Source: Cudoniella acicularis (taxonomy: Eukaryota; Ascomycota; Leotiomycetes; Helotiales; Helotiaceae). From it: DNA of 64,000 nucleotides. Of the stretch, positions 21,915-34,059 are shown piece after piece (within the stretch, counting starts at the first letter, position 1; each line of letters starts with the position of its first letter). The DNA lies in NCBI GenBank assembly GCA_013054445.1, contig JAAMPI010000048.1:1-64000 (forward strand). The letters run 5' to 3'. The position numbers and the translations under genes were made by a program. The notes beneath the pieces were generated by a model. The model made no database searches. It was not told the origin of the DNA and was given only the letters and a program-made list of their open reading frames with translations.

Positions 21915-23781
21915 AGTGGGCCGCTAGTGGTGGCCCCTACTCTTATATAATATACTTTATCTTTTATGAAATATTTTTAGGCAAAGGTCGAGATTTATGG
22001 CCATATAATATACCACATGCATAACAATAATGTGTGATCATCTGAAAGCGATATTATCACGAATATAGGCAATCATCTTGCTGTTACATGTGATGGCTTT
22101 TTTACAAGTTATAACTGGGGTCAGCACAGCAAAAAGCATGCAATTCAGAGCTGTGGTATTTAGTGCTGTCTAGTCGTCTTCGTTCAAGGCAATGACATAA
22201 GTGTTTGCGTTTGGAAGAGTTTTGACAGTAGTGACTGGGACGCCGCATTCTTGCCCCGCCCCTTTACTCCAAATTACCCGTCCTTCCTCGCTTAGTATCT
22301 TACCTTGAGCCCACTCCGGCCAAGGTATCGCGATCCTGTCGTACAACAACAACAATTAATTATGGACTCATTTATGACTGATTATTTGTTTACGAGCAAA
22401 CTATTGAACAGGCCAATTATATAGAATAGTCATGTAATAAAGAGTAATAAATCAATGAATATAAAATAAATCTAATTTCTTTGGAGTGCTCTTTCCTCGC
22501 CAAATTGTGCCCACACAGTTAAGCCGTGCGCGTCGCTGGAATATACTCTTCTACCTCGAAATAGAGAAAACGGGGTTCTAAAAATCCGTGCAGTAAAGAA
22601 GCGTCGTATCCTAACACCTCCAGCGTTTGCTATGCGACAACTGCGCACCTTGCGGATTAATTAGCTTACTCGAGTACAGGTACTAAACGAGGATGTAGGG
22701 CCTCAGGAAAAGGGGGGCCAGAATATTGTTGCCTGATGGTCGTCGCTCGACAAAGTATTATTCGAGTATTGAGGGTCTAGGGCAGGGAGTCACTTTGCTA
22801 CCGCAACAAGTTGTAGTGGGTTTGCAACTGAAATCTCTCTGCGCCCTAGGATGGCGAATGGCTTTTGTCCAGATTTTATGCTACCAGTTTCAACTGTTCT
22901 TACGCAATAAATCTGTACATTAGGTTTTCAATCAATTATACAGTCTTTAAAGAGGGAAACAGCCTTTGAACTGTTATTTTCATTTCTAATTGTTGAGCTC
23001 TTAATTGTTGAAGTTCGTATTGTAAGTTTCCCGACAATTGCGATTGCGCCCGCGTTGTTCTAGGCTTTACTCTCCTAAGTTTCAGGTCTCTCCTCCCTAA
23101 ACTATAGGCTTCGATTGCTTCAATTCCCTCAGCAATGGACGCGCCCTGCTTCGATTTAACGAAATCAATAAATGGACGAAAAGGTAAAAATTCAACTTAA
23201 AAGACACTAGCTAATTAATAAATCGCGAAAAGTTTTAACTTCTACAAGCGCATACTCCGCACACGGCTGACCCAATTGTCCTGTGTAGGGGTCTGGTNGT
23301 CGTCCTCCCTGGTAGTCAGGTCGGCCGAGTTTTACCTTGCAATTAGCAAGGCCACCAACATTATTATTACCGGTTCACCGTGCCCATTAATAAGTGACCT
23401 TCACCAGCACCAATGCATTTGTTGCTAAGCTGAGCTGAGATCGCGAGAAGATAGATCGCTGCCTATTGATTCGCAGGCAAAAGAGTGATTCCGGTCCCGT
23501 CGGGACAGGAGCAGGAGTTCAGAAATCCCGTTTCCGCTCCCGTCGAGCGAATCACAACGCCTCATTTCTCGCTCTTCGGCCTCGGAGACAACAGTCACAC
23601 CTCCACACCTTTAATCAGCAAAAAGAAAATCCGTTCAAATACCCGTCTTAACTCCATGTTTATATCTTAAGAATCATGGCCAATTGCTTTCTTCAACTTC
23701 ATTCATTCTTTTAATTCATTTGCCGCGCGCAAAAATAATTTTTCGGTTTTTGACTTCTTAATCTTAGATATCCTTATCAAC
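21915..23781. other. Gene-free stretch upstream of the MFS gene
   Basis: Mixed composition with no supported gene. A 61-codon minus-strand frame at 22170-22355 is open but has no recognisable domain. The last 100 bp before 23782 are T/C-rich and look like the leader of the transporter gene. One N lies at 23298. Confidence 0.35.
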
Positions 23782-25923
23782 ATGGAAAAAGAAACTCTTG
23801 CACCCAAGGACTCGACCCTTGATCAGTCATCCATGAACGATACGGACACTATTGCTACGAAGGTTGAGGACTCGCCAGCGAGACTGAGTTCGGGCGATGA
23901 ACTTACCCCTCCACCATCCGAGAAAGCACCACCCGCCTCCCAGGAAGAAGAATGGGAATATATCACTGGGTTCCGGCTCGCTGCGGTCATGATAACTATT
24001 ACCATGACATGTTTTCTCATGCTGTTAGACACTTCTATTGTTGCGACTGTAAGTTAAAGTCTCCCTCTATTTCAGCCACATTTGAGCTAACTCAAGCCAC
24101 AAGGCAATCCCGAGTATTACGAGCGACTTCCATTCACTTAACGATGTTGGTTGGTATGGTAGTGCTTTTTTGCTCGCAAAGTAAGGGAAAAAGCTCTGTT
24201 TGCATTATTCATATAGCTAACATTTCTAGTGCTGGACTTACACCAATCACCGGGAAAATATACAGTAGATTTGGTTCAAAGGTATGCAGCCTTCATAGCT
24301 CCACATCCTCTACTGCTGCGTACTTGAATAACTCTTTCTTCGTTTTCATAGTCTACATTTATGTGTTTCGTGGCGCTCTTTGAACTCGGGTCTCTGATAT
24401 GTGGAGTCGCACAATCATCGAAAATGCTAATTGTCGGTCGAGCTGTTGCTGGTATGGGAGGTTCCGGACTGATTAATGGGGCGTTGACGATAATTGCCGC
24501 TTGTGTGCCACTGGAAAAACGAGCTGGTATGTCGAATCTATCATTTGGTTGAGTTATTTGTACGCTGACAATTTTTACTTAGTTCATATGGGGATTTTGA
24601 TGGCTTGTAAGTTCGAGTTTGAGACTTGGAGAAGTTATACTGACCTCTATAGTCGCTCAACTAGGCGTTCTATTTGGTCCGTTGATTGGAGGGGCATTTA
24701 CACAGTATACAACTTGGCGATGGTGTATGTATCTCCACGCATCGAGAGTGAACCCTGCATTTATACTGACCTTGATCAGGCTTCTACATTAATCTTCCCG
24801 CTGGAGCCGTTGTGTTATTTATTCTAACTTTCGTCCGCATTCCCGATCGAAATAAAAATCGAGCCGCGACAACAATACAGGAGACCATAAAGGGGCTTGA
24901 TCTTCCTGGTTTTGCTCTTTTCGCTCCCGGGGCCATCATGCTTCTTCTCGCACTTCAATGGGGTGGAACAACATACGCGTGGAGTAGTGCTACAATCATT
25001 GGCCTATTCTGCGGGTCGGCGGGCATGGTTGCTATTTTTATGGGCTGGGAATATACACAAGGAGACAGGGCTATGATTCCCTGGGCCATGATCAAGCAGA
25101 GAATCGTCTGGTCTAGTTGCGCCTCTGTGGCCTTCTTCTTTGGCGGTCAATTGATCAACTCCTACTACCTGGCCATTTATTTTCAGTCTGTGCGTGGAGT
25201 TTCTCCTACCTTGAGTGGCGTGTCGATGCTGCCGGGTATTCTCAGCCAGATGCTCTTTGCCCCAATATCTGGGTACCTAGGTTTGTTCATCTGTGACCTC
25301 AATATGTTTGATTGCTAATATTTACAGTTGGACGACTTGGGTACTATCTACCATGGGCTGTGGGTGGCAGTGCACTAGCAAGCATCGGCTACGGTTTAAT
25401 CAGTCTGTATGGCGTCGCAACGCCAACCGGGACCTGGATAGGCTATCAAATCATTGGTGGAGTTGGCCGAGGGATGTCTTTACAAATGGTAAGATTGCTG
25501 TCCCTCTCAGTAACTATTCCAAACTTATAGCTAACATACGCCACCCAGCCTCTCCTCGCCATCCAAAGCACGCTAAAACCAGAGCAAATTCCAGTCGGCA
25601 TGGCCATCTGCACCTTCTTCCAAACGTTGGGCGGCGCCCTCTTCATCTCCTTCGCCCAGACGGGTTTCTCAACCGGTCTAAGCCAAGCGCTCGGAACGTT
25701 CGCGCCGCAAGTTAGTGTTCAAGTTGTGGAAGTAGCGGGTGCAACGGGCTTCCGGAGCGTAATTCCAGCAGAATATATCCCGGGCGTCATTGATTCATAC
25801 GCTCAATCGGTCTCGCATGTATTCTATATTGCTGCAGCGTCGGCAGCGGCGGGCTTCGTGGCGAATTGGGGAATGGGGTGGAAGAGTGTTAAAAAGCCAA
25901 AGGTTGTTGAGCCTGCGGCTTGA
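23782..25923 (+). CDS. MFS drug/toxin efflux transporter (14-TM DHA2 type)
   Basis: Nine exons join in frame: 23782..24048, 24104..24180, 24230..24281, 24352..24526, 24583..24606, 24653..24724, 24780..25280, 25328..25488, 25549..25923, giving 567 residues. A 65-residue acidic/Ser-rich cytoplasmic N-terminus precedes the first span. Signature pieces are [10 protein letters not shown] (TM1 motif), [21 protein letters not shown] (motif A), [12 protein letters not shown], and [20 protein letters not shown] (antiporter motif C). The length and ordering match the fungal efflux family that includes aflT-like pumps. It probably exports toxic compounds by proton antiport at the plasma membrane. No biosynthetic genes accompany it, so its substrate is open. 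A 24-bp exon (24583-24606) is notable. Confidence 0.9.
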
Positions 25924-27813
25924 GGGCTTGTATACCAATCATTCGGTTAGAGGTTGGGGGAGGTTTTGGTTCATTGCATACATTGGTGTTCTATCATGGG
26001 TTAGATGGTTCTCCTCTCTGTACTGCTCTATTGTTTGTATTGGGTAAAAGGTGTAATAGAATTCTTTGATAGTTGAGAGCTTTATATTTTGGCAAATACA
26101 CTAAATGCCACTCAAACTCAATCAAATCCCCGAGTTACTATTTAAGCAATTTCCATGGATAGTCTAAAAAATACACGTAAGAGTATAGTGTTTGTTCAGT
26201 TTGCACCGTGATTATTATTATTGGTAAACTGGTTTGCGATATTGAAATTGAAACTTGCTGTGCTTAAAAAATAATTTATTGATGACTTAATTTTGCGCAT
26301 TGAAATGAGTAGGTGGTATTTAGTTCACATCGAACTAAAGTGGAATTGTGAGGAAAGGAAAGCGAAGGTCACATGACTTGTCCCCCTTAACTTCCCAACC
26401 AGACGAACCGGTAGAAAGACCGGTGGAAACAAAAACCACTCAACCGTAAGATCTACGAGCTAACAGCTAGCGGTACGCAGCCTAATTTACGCAAAGAAAG
26501 AATGACTTCTCGGTTGAAAACTAGGCTTTTCATTTGGTGCGTCGATGAATGGTCAGGGCTGATCCGCATTACCGCATTTAACTATCCGAACCAAAAAGTT
26601 TCTGCCACGCTATTAAATAAATAGTAAGATTTGAAGATGCAGGGGTTCTAGTGTGTTGAGAGGGTTCCCACAGTTCAACTTGCAAATCGTTTAGTCAAAG
26701 TGCCTGAACGCTTGCGGCTACATAGTAACAAAGAGTCAAAGAACTCTTCGAGCTCAAACTGCCCTTTATCATGCGGGTTGTTCGAAAATAGAAACCTATA
26801 CTCTGTACTAGCTGAATTTACACGTATCGTAGCTGCACCCGGGGTTTCAGTTGGAATGAGCGGGTGTTGGATATCCACCTTCGTGCTAAAGTATTCGTGA
26901 TTCCACCCAAGACGAATTTACTTACAGGATGTTCAAACTCGGTTTCCAGGGCAGACCGGAGATCCAACCCATTTAATTTTCTACCAAAGCTGCCAACAAA
27001 AATAATGACCATTGCGAATGGTTTCGCTTGGTTTGCTATTGCGGCAAGTATCGTTGCAATTCTGGGCTTCGGATGGAGTATATGGACGTATTGTGTTCAA
27101 CGTGTTATTCGAATCGTAAAAGAGGATCTTGGAGTCACATAATGTAATGCGCAAGCTATGGGCTACTTTATGGCCCGAAATCCTACCTACGTTGGAGTTT
27201 TGAATCATGCTGCTATCCCAAAACTGCCGACAATTTCGGGACTATTCGAAACCGAGAGGCTCAAGTTCTCAGGTCATCATTCTTTAATCAAATAGTACCT
27301 CAACAGAACGTTATATGTTTGCGCCTTATTTATACCGCAATTTTTGACGAGGTTGTCTGGGACCAGGCAAGATATACGGAACTTAAAAGATGCTGTAAAG
27401 ATATCGGGAAATATTTGAAAAGGGCAATTAAAGACAAGATCTTTCTGCCAACCGCTTATTCGATTCCTTTATCTTGAAAGTGTGGAATGCCAGATCTAAT
27501 GCAGAGAGGACGAAAAGAATAATACCTAGTGTGTTAAAAGAATATTTAAACTAATTAATTACTAATTAAATAAAATCAATCATTCTTAATTGGAATTTGA
27601 TTAGCTGCTCTTAAGACCCACTTGCTTTAATTAATTTAAATAACTAATTAAAATAAATTTCATTAGTTTAGTAATTAAATCTATAATATTTATTATTTTA
27701 TTATTCTTAAACTTTATTGTTAAATATAAGATATATATAAGTCTATAGGTCTTCCTTTAACTAAATTCTTATATACTAGTCTTTTCTAGCCATTTAAGTG
27801 CTTCTAAAGAGTA

Positions 27814-27864
27814 GGAAAGAAGAGAGAGAAAAGAGAGAGAAAAGAGAGAGAAAAGAGAGAGAGG
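27814..27864. repeat. Purine tract of AAAAGAGAGAG units
   Basis: About four near-identical 11-bp units of A and G only. Such all-purine runs can adopt unusual structures and are prone to slippage; no gene function is implied. Confidence 0.85.
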
Positions 27865-28080
27865 GTTATAGCCTTAATGTCTTAGGTTAAGCTGGCTGGA
27901 GGAGGGGAGGAAGGGGGCTGGGATTCAAGTCGAAATAAAAGCTTAATATTAAGTTATCTTCATATTCTAGTTTAAGGCTTCTGTTCTATAAGTATAAAGA
28001 CATATTCGAAGTATTTATATCTTATAAAGAAGCCTAAATATATAAGATCCTATTTATATATTTACGTGTAGAAGGAGTAA

Positions 28081-28160
28081 ATTACTAATTAAATCAAATC
28101 AATAATTACGATTTGATTTTGATTAGGGCCTACTAATCAAATCAAATCAAATCAAATCGT
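28081..28160. repeat. ATCAA pentamer tract with an echo at 27.56 kb
   Basis: Repeated AATCA units (AATCAAATCAAATCAAATC) lie beside an inverted arrangement (AATCAAATC ... GATTTGATT). The stretch ATTACTAATTAAATCAAATC at 28081 resembles ATTACTAATTAAATAAAATC at 27559. The two may be direct repeats bounding a 0.5-kb AT-rich insertion. Confidence 0.4.
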
Positions 28161-28202
28161 TTACACACTGTTTATACCAATTCAATCCCACCACAAAAAA
28201 GG

Positions 28203-28705
28203 CAGATTTAGTAGACTGTATTCGGAAACAGGACCCCTTTCAAAATTCAAATGAGGGCGAAGACGCTGGGCAGGACAGAGATCATCACGCCCTCCTTGCA
28301 CGAAATTATGGGCAACCTGAGGCGAGAGAGGACACCAGTACGGGATTATGCAAAACGGCTCCCCTCTGGATCATCGACAACAAACCTTGTATTTCCGTTT
28401 CCCAAGAGGAACTTGCAGGGCTCTGCCTGATGTTAGAGGTTCGGTTCATGCAAAATAAAGAGCGGGAAATTCTACACGGCTTCGGAGCCTTCGGTATCTG
28501 TATCAGTGCAGTTTATGGCGGGGCCATATGTCGACTTCATACCATTCACGGAGAAAGACTGTAGGCAGAACAGGCTACCAAGGGCAGTGGATACTCTCCA
28601 TTGTACTCTCGACATGTTACATGCGGAAGTCTGTCATTCGGGCTATGTACAGGCTTCATTATGTCGATAATTCAACACCACTTTTTCCCCTTTTCCGCCA
28701 AAGTC
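28203..28705 (+). pseudogene. Broken fragment of an unrecognised fungal gene
   Basis: One frame stays open from the repeat boundary to 28561 and then continues past a single TAG (28562-28564) to about 28700. It contains KPCISVSQEELAGLCLMLEV and GFGAFGICISAVYGG, with codon use like a true exon. No start Met or upstream exon exists, because AT-rich repeats lie directly before it. The TAG could be a former CAG. No function is assigned. Confidence 0.4.
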
Positions 28706-28822
28706 GGTTAGTGAGCCTAGCCGCTTCAACTCAGGCGCTAATCATCCTCGGATCACCCAGCTCACCTGAGCTGCCCGAGCACTTTGAGCAGCCCCTTGAG
28801 CCCCCTGAGTATCTCTTCATAT
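28699..28822. repeat. CACCTGAGC-type repeat, second copy
   Basis: It shares the GGTTAGTGAGCC, GCGCTAATCATCCTCGG and CACCTGAGCTGCC order with 7851-8032. It lies immediately downstream of the broken gene fragment. Confidence 0.5.
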
Positions 28823-28841
28823 AATTTTGCCTTCCAGTTTC

Positions 28842-29067
28842 TGTCACGAACTCAGCTATTCGGGTTCTCACTGGCGCAACGCGGTCCGTAAGGTCCGTAC
28901 GAATAGATTGTTCTAGGTACAAGAATCTAAAGTTAAGGAGAGAATAAGAGAATAAGAGAACTTACGCCGGCAGTCCTGTTTAAATATCTATAGCGTCTCA
29001 CTTGTAGGCGCTGCCCCTGAGTTGCGGTCCATGTCAGATCCGTAAAATCGGTTACGGGGCTGTAACA
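28842..29067. mobile_element. LTR-like repeat
   Basis: Starts TGTCACGAACTC and ends GGGGCTGTAACA, termini like those of family B (TGTCACAG ... GAGCTGTAACA), with an AATAAGAGAATAAGAGAA internal repeat. Flanks (GTTTC, CTTAG) show no target duplication, so it may be old or rearranged. Confidence 0.45.
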
Positions 29068-29146
29068 CTTAGGGTCTAACTTGTCGCATATGAAAACACT
29101 CTAGAAAAAATAATCGAACTATTTTTTATATTCATAAGAAAATCTA

Positions 29147-31286
29147 CTAAATAATATTAATTGATTCCGCTTTAACATGATCAAAATAACTTCGAGATAC
29201 CAAAGAAACGACTGCTCTCCCGATTCTTATATAATAACCAGCTTTTCTCAAAGGCCTTAATATAAGAATAAACTCCCTCGTGTCTTCATAAACAGGGTAT
29301 GGCCCGGCAATACCAACCAATACACAAGCTACCACTTCACCATCACTTATTTGATCAAATCATGGACAATCAGCCCACAACACTAGTGGTCCGCGGAGCC
29401 GCGAAATCTCTATCTGAATATTCTCCATGTCGATTGCGGCAGCCTGAAGCTTAATTGTGCCCCATATTAATGAAGCCTTTAGCTCAATCTAGCCAGGTTT
29501 CACGGTGCTCAAAGAATTGTCGTTATCCGAGGTACGAAATGTGCTCGAATAGCATATTTGTAGACGATAGTCCTGGATAAATCCCACTTGTGACACGTCA
29601 TTATAACTTATTGAGCAAGTCGAGCTGGAACCTTTATACTGAGGTATCCAAGACCAAATCGGGGCAGTGGTGATATTCTTAATATCGATGAACATGACCT
29701 TGGAGTAACGCACCATAACAAAGCTCTTGGAAGGTCCAAAGTCCGGATCCCAGCCAAGTAGTCATTTTTTATCCCGACAGAGATCGATTTGGCTATGCCT
29801 GCAAGCACAATCAGTCTATCCGATATTTTTGTGATTGACAAAGTCAAGTAAGTTTGAACCACTTGGAGCCAGAAATCAAGAATAGCTTTCGTAGAACTTT
29901 TACACTAGCAAATATTGGCGCAATTTATCTTCAATGTCCTCGTCGATGTGTTAGAAATGTTCTCTGCAGGGATTTCTCGTATTTTAGGGTAAAAATTGGT
30001 GTCTATTCCTGTGCATTCACATGCGAGTAATGAATTGCATTCCCAAATCAGCTCCGAGGCACATATATAAAGACACCTAGGTGTTAAAAGCCGTTCTTGG
30101 AACACCCATGTTCAATCTAGAAGAGGTGATTGAGTCTGGCGTCCCCTCAACAAGGAGCAACTTATGTGACCGCGGCAATCGCGAAGCTGTATCCAAACGC
30201 GTATGCCGTCGTTGTTATTATTGGAGTCTCTGCCTAATCTAGCCTCCACAGTAGGCTATACGCGAAAATTGTCGTCAGAGTCACCCACACTTTGTCGATC
30301 GGAGAAGCAAGCATCAGAGCTCGTAGACAATAGAGTTTCCGTGATGTTAAGAAATAAGTTCGAATATACCTCTGACATTTTGGTTGAATCTTCCAGTCAA
30401 GAATATCGTCTTGAACAATGTAAAAGAATCGATCCAAATCCACTCACAATTAAGACATCTCGTAATTTTGATCGCATCTTGGAATATCCGGGGAATCTCG
30501 TTCCAGTCTATGCCTTCTTTTCGATGTTGCAGATTGCCTTTCGTTGTGGTTATCATATCTGACTCACTGCCCCAGCAATGGCTTAGTGTAAGATATCTTG
30601 ACCAAGTGAAGCCTGTGTGCTAAAGAGTTGGGCAGTGTCTCCTGAAACACGAATAAAACGTTTTGGAAGTTTTTGCAATGGAGCAAAGCAGAATGTGTGT
30701 TGAGACGTGCATTCTTGTAGCCACGTGTTTAGTCGTGCAGTGCATTCCATGAGATCGAGTTGTAGCGGTACATGTCCTGCCTGGCCAAAGGCTGGATGCA
30801 TAGGTTTGTTGCCTGAATGCGACTAGTTAGGACGGTACGCTATTATGTTGAGACAGCCAAACCTATATTTGTATAAAACTCAAGCCATGTCCTGCACTTG
30901 CCATAAAAGTTTAGATCCCACCGCCCTTCAAATCGCATCACGAGTAAATATTTCCCTGGTCTTATCTCTATGCAAATCTCGCAGTTTTCATTCTCTTCAC
31001 TCTGCTCGTCCTTTTCAATCTGTTTGTCCTCTTCACTATACTGTGTATCTGCTGTGTTCAAGCATGGCCCCCAAATCAATTCTATTCCTTGCTAGAGTAT
31101 GGAGCAATATCTGCATCCTCGCCTCGCTGAAGCATGAAGATCATCGAAGCTGACATTGTGATGCAAGAACGGTCCCTGATAATTATACATTGCAAATTCA
31201 GCCTTTTTAAATAGATGATAGTCTAGATCAAGGCAAGATTGACAGACAGCTGCGTGATCGTTCATCATGTTGAATATTTGAGGCAA
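29147..31286 (-). pseudogene. HET-domain pseudogene
   Basis: The order of HET protein landmarks is preserved on the minus strand across several frames. There is an N-terminal C-x2-C region (CQSCLDL, GCRYCSIL), a TAG at 31092-31094 where the frame simply continues (a former CAG), and a probable intron at about 30.80-30.85 kb. Then come LPKRFIRV, YLTLSHCWGSES, EWIWIDS, YIVQDDILDW, FQERLLTPR, ELIWEC, DRLIVLAGIAK and IWSWIP. At least two frameshifts separate these (near 30605, before YLTLSHCWG, and near 30425, after WIDS), with more before APIWSWIP. The C-terminus still ends ESINII. It is clearly derived from a gene like its neighbours but cannot make a HET protein now. Confidence 0.75.
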
Positions 31287-31803
31287 GGTCGGCTCAGTTA
31301 GAGAATTAGGTTTGATAAGGCTAATTTAGATGATCTAATGATGTTTAGGTCGAAAGAATTGGCATAAAAATTGGCTGTTTAAAAACGACGATGATTTGTA
31401 TGCTTTAAAGCATAAAAGTGAGCTCTAGGCACCAGTCTGCAATCAGTCGCCTTGATACGGGGAACCTATCCGTTCCGTTGTGGCTAGGTGCGCCCTTTGC
31501 CGGGCCGGAATAAGGTTAACTATTGTTAGGAAAAAGCAACTATTAGTAGTACTGAATCAGCTGTAGGGCTTATTAGTAGTTCTCTAGGTACACTAAACTT
31601 AGCTCTTTATCTATCTAGATATTATCTAATTCTATTAATTTATCTAACTATTTTAATAGTTCTATTATTTTAAGTTTAGAATTTTAATATATAAAAAAAA
31701 ATTTAAGTATGAGGTTTTAAGCTAGAAACTCTAGAATAAAGGCTTTCGAAAGTTACTAAATTATATATTATTTTGCTTTATTTCGTAGTTACTATAATAC
31801 TAG
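31287..31803. other. Intergenic, AT-rich between HET genes
   Basis: No coding frame. The part from about 31540 to 31800 is AT-rich with TpA excess like the RIP blocks, so a short mutated repeat probably separates the HET pseudogene from the next HET gene. Confidence 0.4.
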
Positions 31804-34059
31804 TTATATAATAAAAAGACTTTCATGCGCCTTACTTGCTTCCTGTTCTAACACTGAACCTGATCCAATCCTTCTATACATACCACGACGTCGTTCCGCG
31901 GGAACCAGTACAACTCCATCCTTGTTAGATATATATAGAAACTTCACGCTCATTAATTTGTCATTAACTTCCTCGTCGGGGAAGTAATTTCCCTCCGACT
32001 TGCCATCTCTCCACAAAACAAACGTCGACGCACGTTCCGGGTCCGAATCCGCTTCATGGATATCCTCCCACGAGTAACGGTTTCTCGCAAGTCCTCTCCG
32101 AATCTCAAAGTCTTCAACTACACCTCGCACATTGATCATTCCACTCTTGACTTGACCAAGTGGGTCTTTGCCAACAGCGATGACTTCCGTGCTTACGATT
32201 TCTACGCTCTGTGTTGAGAATAATGTACCCATGAACTTAACGTCAGCTGTGGTAGAGACCCATGACCAGGGTGGGCCCAGGTAAGTTCCTGGTCGTGCGG
32301 GGCGTTTTGCTTGCCAGAGGAGCTGTCTCCAAAGGTGCTCTTTCCACAAGCCCGCGAGGTACGTATCGTTACTAATGCGTTGATACTCGTGAGCGAGACC
32401 TGAGAGGGCTGGCAATCGATCACTCTTCTTTGTTAACATCCTCGAAGAATAGTCCTCGACGATACGAGTCCAGTCGCCAAGATGGGCTATGCTCAATGCT
32501 TTCCATTTATTGACAGGCCCTATGCCCCCGTCTTCGCAATGGATCACGGATTTATCACGGTAGTATATTTGTGTAGGCTCGAAGGACGCAAAGTATGGCG
32601 ATAGTAGTTCCTCCTGAAGAGTCCAGCCACGTTCGTAAAGGGGGGATTGGTCCGGGTTCCCGGTCCCGCGGTGCGGCTTAACATTAGTTTTGCATGAGAA
32701 GTACATTTTCTCTCCATTTACAGTGTTTAGTCTGATGTACGGTTCTGGTGGGGGCTGTACGAGGAATGAAGAGCCCATCGCTATACATGCCAGCACCAAT
32801 AGTCAGCCAAGCAGAGCTATAGTAAGAACCCATCTTTCCGGACTCCTCTTCCCGGTCAGTTTGCGAGTCTTGAAGGACGCAAAGGGAATCGATCCACAAG
32901 TAGCGCTTTCCCAGTCTCCTAGTAAGCTGGATTGCTTCTCGAAAGGTTTGTGTGAGATCCCTTAGCTCAATATAATCAAGCCGTGAATGGATGGTTGCCA
33001 ATGTGGTTGTGAGAGGACTTGTAGTGCCCCAGCGGTGGCTGGGACATATATAATGGCCTTGCTGATATTTCTCTGTTTCCATGAGTTTGACGTACTCCGT
33101 AGGTTCAAATAAGACATCTATAACGCGCTTTGGCAGAGAACTAAGAGGGCTATCATTGGGGAGCCATGCACTGATCTGTCGGCATATGACTGTGAGATCA
33201 GGTCTCCGTGATAGGCGACAAAGATTCAATTCTCTCATGGCTGGATCGTCTGATGATAATATAAGCACAGTGTAAATTTGTATATAACTCAAACAAAGAA
33301 GCAGAGTTAATGCTTACTTCGATCTCTATAAACACCAATTTCACAAGAGGCAATCCTGCCCTTTAGTCTAACGATGAATTTATTTTGGTTAATACTAGGG
33401 GATGACCCAAATCCTTCAGTCTTGCCATATGTGAGGATAACTGGAACATCCTTGGCACTGAAGTCCAGATCCTTTCCTGTGCTGGCCCTAAGCTCCTTTT
33501 CAAACAGACTGCACAGTTTACAGCCCGCTTCAGCACTGATGACAAGACTCGTCCAGCTTCGGTGATGCGAGCATTCACCTCGACGTTGCAGAGTTTTGTT
33601 GAGTGGTTGAACCTCAAATCCGCTCTTAATGATCTTCTTTACACTGAGAAACATGCATGCGCTGCAAGGGTTCGCGTCTTCGTAGGGGAACATATCTTCC
33701 TCGGGAATGTTGACCGGACTTTCGAAATCATCGGAATCTATTACCATAAAAGGCCGTCGCCCAGAAGTATCGCGTTCCGGGGGGACAAGTGAACCTTCTA
33801 CCTTCGCCTCGCCTTGGGATGAATCCACGACGGGGATTTCCTTCCGTACAGCTACCTCAAAAGGCTGACTTGTCGGGCCACTTGCACTTCTCCTATTACT
33901 CTTATCGGTCACTTCTTCTTGATGAGACCTTTCATCTTGGCCTCTCTTCCTCGTCGAGTAGCGCAATTTGGCATTTTCGAGGAGGCTCTTGGCTTTGTGC
34001 ATAATTACCGCAATATCTCGGCGTAGAAGGTGTAGGTTATGTTGTCTCTTAAGAGGCAT
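31804..34059 (-). CDS. HET-domain protein, one-base frameshift
   Basis: Exon 34059..33318 joins across a 68-bp intron to 33249..31804. The second exon is open in one frame to about 32750 and in another from there on. The change falls at a run of five G (plus strand, 32750-32754); one base fewer would give a single 728-residue protein. It has a long charged N-terminus, a C-x2-C pair (NPCSAC), a second pair (GCKLCSLF), then GHYICPSHRWG (canonical form LSHCWG), YLWIDSLCVLQD, RGWTLQEELLSP, PPWSWVS and the tail HESLFII. So either a homopolymer error in the assembly or a very recent pseudogene. The SHRWG substitution of Cys by Arg is unusual. The role would be allorecognition cell death. Confidence 0.75.

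Larger units (their letters stand above)
25924..28202. other. Gene-poor stretch, AT-rich towards the right
   Basis: The first 1 kb is ordinary intergenic DNA. One small plus-strand frame from ATG at 27004 to 27142 encodes a single hydrophobic span (FAWFAIAASIVAILGFGWSIW); it may be the first exon or remnant of a membrane-anchored protein but nothing joins to it convincingly. From about 27530 to 28160 the DNA is AT-rich and repetitive. Confidence 0.35.

Noticed and set aside
22170..22355. 61-codon minus-strand frame
   Set aside because: Composition is plausible for an exon, but no family, start or adjoining exon could be found.
23782..25923. MFS pump as part of a secondary-metabolite cluster
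   Set aside because: No polyketide synthase, peptide synthetase, terpene cyclase or pathway regulator is present within 20 kb on either side.
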